From assembly GCA_900208305.1 (NCBI GenBank), contig OAPG01000040.1, forward strand, positions 1 through 25,774: 25,774 nt of DNA. The letters run 5' to 3'. Position numbers and translations under genes: made by a program. Of this stretch, positions 9,983 through 16,742 are shown piece by piece. Source of the stretch: Melanopsichium pennsylvanicum. Taxonomy: Eukaryota; Basidiomycota; Ustilaginomycetes; Ustilaginales. Positions within the stretch are counted from its first letter, which is position 1. Each line of letters opens with the position of its first letter. A model generated the notes under the pieces. It worked only from the letters and a program-made list of their open reading frames with translations. It made no database searches and was not told the DNA's origin.

Positions 9983-11129
9983 ATGCCTAACACTTCGAAT
10001 ACCGCCACTTCCGCTGCGTCATCGCGACCAGCGTCAACACGAACGCCTGCCCTCAGGGCAGAAGAGCCTGTGCGCCGTAGCGTCAGGCTTTGCGAACGCA
10101 ACCCTGCCACTCGGGCAGTGGCAACACCTTCGACTGTTGGCCTCGAGGCCACGGCTCCGTCGTCCCCTGCTGCTGGCGAGCAGCCCCTCGAGATTGTTGC
10201 TGCCAAGCAGCTCGTCGCGTTGCGGTCGACGCCGCGGCCACTGGAACCGCTTTTTTTGGGAAACGATGCCGCGGAGGAGGAGGAAGAGCGGCTGGAGGCG
10301 ATGGAGGTGGAGGAGTCGGTCGTAGGGAGGATTAGCGAGGTCGGGGAGGACCCTGTCGCTCCGCTTGTTGGGCCTCATGTGCCCAACTACCTCGAGGTTG
10401 CGCTGTGGGCAGAGTCGCTTATCGCTCCGGTGTTGCTGGTGTTCGTGGCGTGCGAGGCCTGGCCCCCCACTTGGGTGGTATCGGAGGGTTCCGTGACGGC
10501 CGGTCGACTGCATCGTCTGGTCCTCCTTCGGCTAACCAAAGGCTGCATGCCTTGGCCGAGCTGGCAATGCGCCCGCTGCGCCAAGCTTGGTATACCGTAA
10601 GTACCACTGCCCCCTTCGACATTCGATACTCACTGCTGACTCTGGTTCTTCCTTTTTTTTGTTTCGTCCCAGTTGTTTCCCGTCGGCCTTCGCTGACGTG
10701 CTTTCTGCCAGTGGCAAGGGCCGAACTCCGCGCGCTTGTGTGCATTGCCATCTGGGCGGCCACAAGAAATGCGTGCGAACCGAGAGGGCGTTGCCAACGA
10801 TGGTATACGCTGGCGACGCCCCTCCTAGCCATCTTCATCGAGGCGAGCGTGGCGTCGAGCGAGCTCACGTCACGGGAGCGGGGGGTCGAGGGTTGGGAGA
10901 GGTACGTGGCCTCGACCGTGACTCGGATGGTGTGGCAGACCCGAACTGGGCGTACGCGATGCGTATTATTTGGTCTGCCTCGCCTCGCGGTCGGCGCGTG
11001 CCGGTACTGACGACGATCAAGGAATACTTCGATCGTCAGCGGCGAGTGCGGTCTATGCGCTCGCCATTCAAAGCTCTCGAGCCTTCTTCGGTGCCTGGGC
11101 CTTCGTCAGCCCCCGAGTCGGCGGAGTAG
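9983..11129 (+). CDS. Antisense spliced gene in element A: six-cysteine (Zn2Cys6-like) protein
   Basis: I do not recognise this gene. Exons are 9983-10596 and 10673-11129, giving 356 aa. The 76-bp intron has a GTAAGT donor, a CTGAC branch site at 10636-10640, a long pyrimidine tract and a CAG acceptor. It joins two different reading frames, and the donor itself supplies a TAA stop if it is retained. The spliced product has Cys at 196, 199, 206, 227, 230 and 238: C-x2-C-x6-C-x20-C-x2-C-x7-C. This resembles fungal Zn2Cys6 clusters, but the central loop is longer than usual. The intron falls immediately before the third cysteine. The N-terminal 90 residues are Ser/Thr/Ala/Pro-rich and basic, an acidic run (EEEEE) is at about 98-102, and a hydrophobic segment lies at about 136-160. 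The start ATG has CACA before it. It is convergent with pol, 441 bp away. A DNA-binding role is inference; a knuckle-type RNA binder is an alternative. Confidence 0.72.
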
Positions 11130-11570
11130 TCTGTGCCCGCTGGCTGTGTCGACTTGTTGCAATGGCAGTGCCTCATCACCCATTGAACCTAGTGTGAGCT
11201 TGATTGTGTGACTTCCGGTGTGCAACAGGTGCGACGACTCTGAGAATATACTTGTCAACTTGCGTCGCCCATTAAGGCCTGAGATCCTTTGGATCATGCA
11301 TTCCTCGGCGAATTTCGTGACTTTTAGGTTCTTGTTACCCCGCGATTTTTTAGTTTTTTTTTTTTTTCTCTGAGATCCGTTGAATTCTGCAGTACTCGGC
11401 GGATTTCGTGGAAATTCCCTGAGTCGGGGTCACTGTCCGGATCTCGATTCCTGCAACCTTCTACCTTCGCCGCTCGACATTGTCCTTGTCGAGCTTCGTC
11501 CTTGTCGAGCTTCTCACCATCTTACTCTCCTGTGATGGCATGCATCGCGGCTCGCAAGATCCTCTTGAGC
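11130..11570. other. Spacer between antisense gene and pol, with palindromic modules
   Basis: Non-coding on both strands: the antisense gene ends at its left edge and pol at its right edge, so it should carry the 3' end of the antisense transcript. It contains two module copies about 90 bp apart (starting GAGATCC at about 11280 and 11371, each followed by a GCGGATTTCGT-like half). Between them is a 14-base T run (11354-11367). No gene is seen. Confidence 0.6.
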
Positions 11571-14500
11571 TTAGTGTCTCCGTCCCCCCGCCGATTCCTC
11601 ATACTCCCGGATGAGGTCTGGGCAGTTGAGACAGTCTGTCGGTTCCCACGAGGCTGCCTCCTCGGGGTAGCCCCTCCATTGGACTTTGTACTGTACTTGC
11701 CTACCCTGTTTTCGCTTTCCCACAATAGCCTCTACTTCGAATTCTAGAGTGTCGTCCGGTAGGGGCGGCGTGACTTCGAGTGTGGAGCGCTGTGGGAGTG
11801 AGCTCGCCCTTTGAGGCTCGAGCATCGAGACATGGAAAACGTCGTGTACGCGCAAACTTGCTGGGAGTTGGAGCCGGTATGCTCTTCTGCCGACTCGTTC
11901 GAGGATGGGGAACGGGCCTGCTAACCTTGTGTCGAGTTTGGGACTGGGTCGAGCTGTCTTCCAGTTCTTTCGGTTGACGTAGACCATGTCTCCAACTTTG
12001 AACTCGATGTCCTTCCGTTTGCGGTTATATTGCTCAACGGTTCGGCTTTGAGCGTACCTGATTTGCTCCTGTAGATACTCCGTAAATTCTTTTCTTCGGG
12101 TGGCAAACTCTTTTCTCTTGGGGTCAAGCACACCGACTTGTTCTGGGAGATCGGGGTGTGACTTTGGATTCCACCCGTAGCAAGCAAAGAAAGGCGAGAC
12201 TCCTATGCTGCTGTGGACCGTGTTGTTGTAAACGAACTCGGCCATCGGCAGCCAGGTTACCCAGTTGTCCTGCTCGTAGTTGCAGTACATACGGAGGTAC
12301 TGCTCGACAACTTGATTGACTCGCTCCGTTTGCCCGTCCGTCTGTGGGTGGTAGGCTGTGCTGAGCGAGTGGTGGATGACCAGCTTGGCGGTGAACTCTT
12401 TCCATGCCGCCGAGACGAATTGTCGGCCGCGGTCTGAGACAATGTGCTCTGGTACCCCGAAACGGGACATAACCTGGTCTTTGAGCATCTTTGCCGTCTG
12501 CTCCGACGTTATCGTCTTGTACGTCGGGGTTAAGATGGCATATTTGGTCAACCGGTCGACCACTACGAAGATTGAGTCATACCCCTTTGATTTAGGTAAC
12601 CCTTCAATGGAATCTATCGAGATGGAATTCCAGGGTCTTGACGGCGTCGACAGCGGCTGCAAAAGGCCATATGGTCGGTGTCGCGGTGCTTTATATTGAG
12701 CGCACACTGGGCAGCTTGCTACATAGTCAGCAACCCATGCCGCCATATTTGGCCACCAATAATGCCGCCTTGTGAGCTCGAGGGTGGCGTCTCGACCTGC
12801 ATGGCCAGCGGTAGCGCCGTCGTGGCATTGGGACATTACCATGTATCTCAGGTGCTCCACCGAGAGCGAGCGATCCTTTGCTTCGGCGGCACTCCGAGTG
12901 TTGCGTTGACCCTTCTTACCTGGTAATGTGACTCGCGGCACCACTAGCCGACCGTCGCGATACCACAGGCCATGTCTAACTTCGAAAGGTTGCTTCTGAT
13001 GAAGCTCTGCAAGCTCGGCATCGAGCGGCTGGAAAGTCTTTACGAGTTGGACCAGCCCTCCCTCCGCAATATCGGACATCGTTGGCTTTAGCATATTTAT
13101 TTGAGATTTGGCGAGTAGCTCTTTCTTGGCGAATTTTGGTGAAATCCGCCGAGTTGAGTCCACTCGGCAGTTTTCGAAATCCTCGGCAAATACTCGTGCC
13201 GGTAACAGCTGTCGGACGTTGTGTAGGTCTTCTTCTGCGGTCGGCTGCATATCACTTCGTCGTGTCAACGCATCTGGCTCTCCCGCTTTATCTCCCGGTC
13301 TGTATTGGAGTACGAAGTCGAAGTCAGCGAGTAACACTGACCATCGAGCCTGCCGACCTGTGATCTTCCGCTGAGACTTGAAGTATTTGAGCGCCTCGTG
13401 ATCCGTGAGAATAATAAGCTGACTAGGTAGTCCTGCAAGCATGTGCCGCCGGTGGTTGAGACAGACGACAACAGCGAGGAGTTCCTTGTCATGGATCTCG
13501 TAGTTCTTCTCCGCCGATGCCATCTTGCGCGAGTAGAATGCTATTGGGTGCCATCGTCCGTCGTGCTCTTGTTTGAGTACTCCAGCGAGAGCAAAGTCGC
13601 TTGCGTCCGTTTCCAACCGGGTAGGACGATGGTAATCGAAGTGTTTGAGAACCCCAGCGGTGGTGAACATTTCCACCAGCTTGTGGAAAGCAGCGCGAGC
13701 GTCGTCAGGGAGGTCGAACTTCTTGAATCGCTCTGTGGGCTTAACGAGGGAAGTGAGCGGTCTCGCTATACGTGCAAAGTGAGAGATGAATCTGCGATAG
13801 AAGTTGGCGAACCCGAGGAAGCGTTGGATGTCGTGTATAGACTCCGGCATCGGCCATTCCTTGATAGTCCTGATCTTGTCGGGGTCCATCTCGATACCTG
13901 ACGGCTTGATGATGTAGCCGAGGAACTCAACAGTATCGGTATGGAACACGCACTTCGAGAGTTTGGCGAATAACCGCCATACCTTGAGCCTACTGAGCAC
14001 CGTCCTGACGTGCTCGATGTGTTCCTTCTCGTTGTCGCTGAAGATCAGGAAGTCGTCAAGGTATACTACCACGTATACGCCAATGATGTTGCGGTAGATG
14101 GTGTTGATGAGCGATTGGAAGTGCGCGGGCGCATTTGCCAACCCGAATGGCATGACCAGATACTCATACAGTCCGAGTTGAGTTCCAAACGCGGTTTTCC
14201 ATTCGTCCCCGTCGGCGATCCTAACCAAGTTGTAAGCTGCCTTTAGGTCCAGCTTGGTATAGATCTTCGCTTTTCGTAGGAGGAACAGCTGCTCCTCGAT
14301 TAAGGGCAGTGGAGCTCGGTTCTTAACCGTGACCTCGTTGAGACCGCGGTAGTCTACGCAGAGTCGCAGGCCGCCGTCCTTCTTAGGCACGAAGAGGACG
14401 GGGGATCGCGCCGGGCTCTTTGAGGGCCGAATGAATCCTTTCTCGAGATTCTCTTCGAGGTACTTCCTCAGCTCGGCCATCTCCTTAGGTCCCTTGAGAT

Positions 14501-15335
14501 ATAGCGGACCTTGAGGTGGCGTCGAACTGGGTAGTAGCTCGATGTGCAAGTCGTGCTTCGTGTGAGGGGGAAGCTTGTCCGCTTCGACCTCGTCGAATAC
14601 ATCCTTGAGGGGGTAGTACGGGGCTGGGATGTCGACGGCAGCGGGAGGCTCTTCTAGTGTTGTTTCCATCTCTATGCCTTTGTTGCCTCCCGTGGGGACA
14701 AAGCCAAACGACGGGAGCGACGTCGGAGGAGCGCTGATTAGCATGACCCCTATGGGGCCATCCCGTAGTGCCGCCTGAACGAGCTCGTTGGCGTCGACGA
14801 ACTCGTAGCCATGTACTACTAAGTTTGCTCGAGATTTGGCAGATCGGCCGGTCTTGGCGGATTTCGGTGAAATCCCTTGAACGGCCGCGTCTGACCGGAT
14901 CTCGTTGGTTTTTCCGAAATCGAGCTGTCCAGTATCCCAATGGACCCTTGGCTGTAGGTGTCGTAGTTCATCGTACCCCAGGATGAAATCGTAGTCGCTA
15001 GCGTCAGCGACGGCGACCTTGAGTATCCCTAGGTGTTGTCCTCCTATCACTACGTCGACGTCAGCAGCGCTCGTGATCGTGAGGGAATGTCCGGTCACTC
15101 CGTGTACGGTTCTGTTTTTTATGGGTTTTGTGGTTATCGAGTACTTGCGAACAAACGGAGCTGAAACTATAGACAATGCAGCGCCGGTGTCGGCGAGAAT
15201 GCTAGCAGGATGGTGGTTGACCGTACCTGCTAGCTCAAGTACTGAGGCACCGGAAGCTGCAGAGAAACATAATGAACAATCTTGACATATACAAGGTGAT
15301 GGCGAAGGCGGTCTTAGAGCGATGCATGCCATCAT
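11571..15335 (-). CDS. pol: Element A Pol: protease-RT-RNase H-integrase-chromodomain
   Basis: 1254 codons counted from the ATG at 15335, though it is probably made as a Gag-Pol fusion by -1 frameshifting. Aspartic protease: DTG at 49-51. Linker 141-170 carries a palindromic DNA module. Reverse transcriptase: LDL Asp at 362 and YLDD at 424-427. RNase H: D576, E617, D644. A second module-bearing linker spans about 715-745. Integrase zinc site: H837, H844, C874, C877; catalytic D907, D967, E1003. Chromodomain: about 1199-1250, with the YKVQWRGYP...SWEP signature; chromodomains of such elements bind modified histone tails and steer integration to heterochromatin. The frame is fully open. Compared with element C, two residues are unusual and might impair function: Ser at 908 just after the first catalytic Asp (C has Phe), and Arg at 628 in RNase H (C has a Trp-containing motif). 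Confidence 0.95.
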   Translation of the reverse strand: MMACIALRPPSPSPCICQDCSLCFSAASGASVLELAGTVNHHPASILADTGAALSIVSAPFVRKYSITTKPIKNRTVHGVTGHSLTITSAADVDVVIGGQHLGILKVAVADASDYDFILGYDELRHLQPRVHWDTGQLDFGKTNEIRSDAAVQGISPKSAKTGRSAKSRANLVVHGYEFVDANELVQAALRDGPIGVMLISAPPTSLPSFGFVPTGGNKGIEMETTLEEPPAAVDIPAPYYPLKDVFDEVEADKLPPHTKHDLHIELLPSSTPPQGPLYLKGPKEMAELRKYLEENLEKGFIRPSKSPARSPVLFVPKKDGGLRLCVDYRGLNEVTVKNRAPLPLIEEQLFLLRKAKIYTKLDLKAAYNLVRIADGDEWKTAFGTQLGLYEYLVMPFGLANAPAHFQSLINTIYRNIIGVYVVVYLDDFLIFSDNEKEHIEHVRTVLSRLKVWRLFAKLSKCVFHTDTVEFLGYIIKPSGIEMDPDKIRTIKEWPMPESIHDIQRFLGFANFYRRFISHFARIARPLTSLVKPTERFKKFDLPDDARAAFHKLVEMFTTAGVLKHFDYHRPTRLETDASDFALAGVLKQEHDGRWHPIAFYSRKMASAEKNYEIHDKELLAVVVCLNHRRHMLAGLPSQLIILTDHEALKYFKSQRKITGRQARWSVLLADFDFVLQYRPGDKAGEPDALTRRSDMQPTAEEDLHNVRQLLPARVFAEDFENCRVDSTRRISPKFAKKELLAKSQINMLKPTMSDIAEGGLVQLVKTFQPLDAELAELHQKQPFEVRHGLWYRDGRLVVPRVTLPGKKGQRNTRSAAEAKDRSLSVEHLRYMVMSQCHDGATAGHAGRDATLELTRRHYWWPNMAAWVADYVASCPVCAQYKAPRHRPYGLLQPLSTPSRPWNSISIDSIEGLPKSKGYDSIFVVVDRLTKYAILTPTYKTITSEQTAKMLKDQVMSRFGVPEHIVSDRGRQFVSAAWKEFTAKLVIHHSLSTAYHPQTDGQTERVNQVVEQYLRMYCNYEQDNWVTWLPMAEFVYNNTVHSSIGVSPFFACYGWNPKSHPDLPEQVGVLDPKRKEFATRRKEFTEYLQEQIRYAQSRTVEQYNRKRKDIEFKVGDMVYVNRKNWKTARPSPKLDTRLAGPFPILERVGRRAYRLQLPASLRVHDVFHVSMLEPQRASSLPQRSTLEVTPPLPDDTLEFEVEAIVGKRKQGRQVQYKVQWRGYPEEAASWEPTDCLNCPDLIREYEESAGGRRH
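13103..13196. repeat. Palindromic module in pol, RNase H-integrase linker (element A)
   Basis: Plus-strand halves TTTTGGTGAAATCCG and a following TTCGAAATCC, flanked by CGGC/GCCG triplets, lie inside the open pol frame between RNase H and integrase. The equivalent linker of element C (about 20536-20640) holds related modules of a different sequence. Confidence 0.6.
14826..14915. repeat. Palindromic module in pol, protease-RT linker (element A)
   Basis: GCGGATTTCGGTGAAATCCC followed by TTGA, then ACCGGATCTCGTTGG, aligns with the LTR copies (9665-9715), yet it is translated as pol residues 141-170. It is conserved in fragment B (18808-18898). Element C has a two-unit version with period about 38 bp at 22303-22400. 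Confidence 0.65.
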
Positions 15336-15359
15336 TGCATCGCTCCAAGGTCGTTTCCC
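15317..15359 (-). promoter_or_regulatory. -1 frameshift signal at the gag-pol junction (element A)
   Basis: On the minus strand the heptamer GGGAAAC (plus 15353-15359) is in the correct phase for a -1 slip (gag codons GGA AAC become GGG AAA). After a 7-nt spacer comes a perfect 10-bp stem, GAGCGATGCA paired with TGCATCGCTC (15336-15345 and 15317-15326), with a 9-nt loop. The loop and stem edge contain both the gag stop and the pol ATG, which overlap as ATGA. The -1 frame is open from the heptamer into pol. The same heptamer is conserved in element C. Confidence 0.85.
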
Positions 15360-16702
15360 TCGTCCTCGTGGTAGGGCTCGCCTGCGTCGTGATCGTCGGC
15401 GAAGAGGTTGGGGTCAAAGTGGTCTTCAAGACCGCCATCGTCTTCGCGATGGTCTTCAGCTCCGTCTCCTTCCTCTGGTGAGCCGTCCTGTGGTTTTTCC
15501 GACTCCAACACCACGTGCGCTCGCATCTGTGGTCCTGATGGTCTAGACGGGTAAACCGTTGGCTTGGCGTCTGGACAGTTCCGCTGCCAATGCCCGGTCC
15601 TGCCGCAGACCCTACAGGCGTCGCTGTTAAATGTCGTCGGGCCGGGGACGACCCTTCGGTCGTCGCGAGGTCTCGGTGGTGCTTCCCGTACCGGCAGCTT
15701 CTGTGCCAGATGAGGGGGCAACGGTCGAGAGCCAGTTCTCTGGGGAATGCCTGGTTCAGTATGAGCAGTCCTGATTGCTGGGGTTGGGGCGAAGCGGACA
15801 GCATTCTGCTGATGCCGCATACGCTGGCGATCAATGTCCTCGACCTCCCGGTACCAGGCCCACTGGTCTTCAGGGGGGTTACGCTCGAACTTCTCCTGAA
15901 GTGAGCGAGTAAGGCTCCCTCGGAAGAGGTCGATGACGAACTCAGGGTCCTCCATGTGGCACTGAGCTGCCAGGTCCCGGAATTGCTCGACATGTCGCGT
16001 TGCTGCTCCTGGTGTGTCGGTAATAAGCCTCAACGCTAGGAGTTTGTTGTAGGCATCGACCCTGTCGCTGCGCTGATTGTACAGCTCCCTGAGTCGAGTG
16101 GTGAAGTGGCTCCAATCATGGAAGAGCATCCCTTGACGATGCCGGTCGACGCGGAGCTTACCCTTCCACCACTCTCGAGCGGTGCCCTCGAGCTGGGTTG
16201 CCGTGTGTAAGATCATCGAAGTATGGTCGTACACACCATTAGCCTTGAACCAAGCGTCGGCCTCGAGAATGAAGATATCGATGTCGCGAGTGTCGAGCTT
16301 GGGGAATGGAGTCTTGAGGGCAGCGTGGGGCTGAGTGTCCTGTTCACTGCCAGTGCCGGTCCATGCCTCCGGGGTCACCGGTTTGACATACCGAGGTCCA
16401 GTAGGCGTAGCGTACTTCTCTTGATCGGTGTACGCTCGTCGGTCAAGAATGTCGAAGGTGACGGACCGAGGGTGTGGTCTAGTCGCAGGCGTGGGTGTCT
16501 CGAGACCACCGAGGTAGGACTCATCCGCCTGCTGCGAGGCTCGACGGGTCGGGGAGCTTAGATCATGCTCCCTAGCTCGTCGACCAGGGGAGGGAGTCTC
16601 CTGTTGGTCGAGCCGAGCCTTGAGGGCGGCATTGTCTACCTGCTGCTGCTCAAGGAGGGCGATGAGGCGGTCGAGTCTGTCATGTAGTGCAGAGTCGGCC
16701 AT
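15332..16702 (-). CDS. gag: Element A Gag with CCHC zinc knuckle
   Basis: 456 aa, intact. Residues 1-35 form a short amphipathic coiled-coil-like helix. 36-110 is polar and probably disordered. About 125-290 resembles the capsid-like retrotransposon gag domain, with EGTAREWWKGKL, a DWSHFTTRLRELY block and RHVEQFRDLA. The CCHC knuckle is C363, C366, H371, C376, which binds the element RNA. The C-terminus is strongly acidic. Gag forms the virus-like particle in which the RNA is reverse transcribed. It starts 40 nt downstream of the 5' LTR and ends in TGA overlapping the pol ATG by three bases; pol is in the -1 frame. Confidence 0.93.
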   Translation of the reverse strand: MADSALHDRLDRLIALLEQQQVDNAALKARLDQQETPSPGRRAREHDLSSPTRRASQQADESYLGGLETPTPATRPHPRSVTFDILDRRAYTDQEKYATPTGPRYVKPVTPEAWTGTGSEQDTQPHAALKTPFPKLDTRDIDIFILEADAWFKANGVYDHTSMILHTATQLEGTAREWWKGKLRVDRHRQGMLFHDWSHFTTRLRELYNQRSDRVDAYNKLLALRLITDTPGAATRHVEQFRDLAAQCHMEDPEFVIDLFRGSLTRSLQEKFERNPPEDQWAWYREVEDIDRQRMRHQQNAVRFAPTPAIRTAHTEPGIPQRTGSRPLPPHLAQKLPVREAPPRPRDDRRVVPGPTTFNSDACRVCGRTGHWQRNCPDAKPTVYPSRPSGPQMRAHVVLESEKPQDGSPEEGDGAEDHREDDGGLEDHFDPNLFADDHDAGEPYHEDEGNDLGAMQ

Positions 16703-16731
16703 CTTGGTGAACTTGGGGCGTCGCTTGTACG

Positions 16732-16741
16732 ATCCACTCTA
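16732..16741 (-). promoter_or_regulatory. Self-complementary primer binding site (element A)
   Basis: On the minus strand TAGAGTGGAT follows the end of the 5' LTR after a single base. It is perfectly complementary to ATCCACTCTA in the same LTR (plus 17241-17250), which lies where the transcript should begin. This is the arrangement of Tf1-like self-primed elements. A tRNA-type site would start with TGG directly at the LTR edge, and that is not present. Confidence 0.7.
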
Positions 16742-16742
16742 A

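Noticed and set aside
10034..10513. Minus-strand 159-codon frame opposite exon 1 of the antisense gene
   Set aside because: It lacks splice context and motifs. The plus strand has promoter-like sequence, an intron and a cysteine cluster, so this is read as its shadow.
11354..11367. T14 run as a poly(A) tail of a retrocopy on the minus strand
   Set aside because: No gene body or target-site duplication next to it, and it lies inside element A's spacer between two module copies.
16720..16742. Conventional tRNA primer binding site
   Set aside because: A TGG occurs a few bases inside the LTR edge on the minus strand, but not at it, and the self-complementary 10-mer explains the conserved sequence better.
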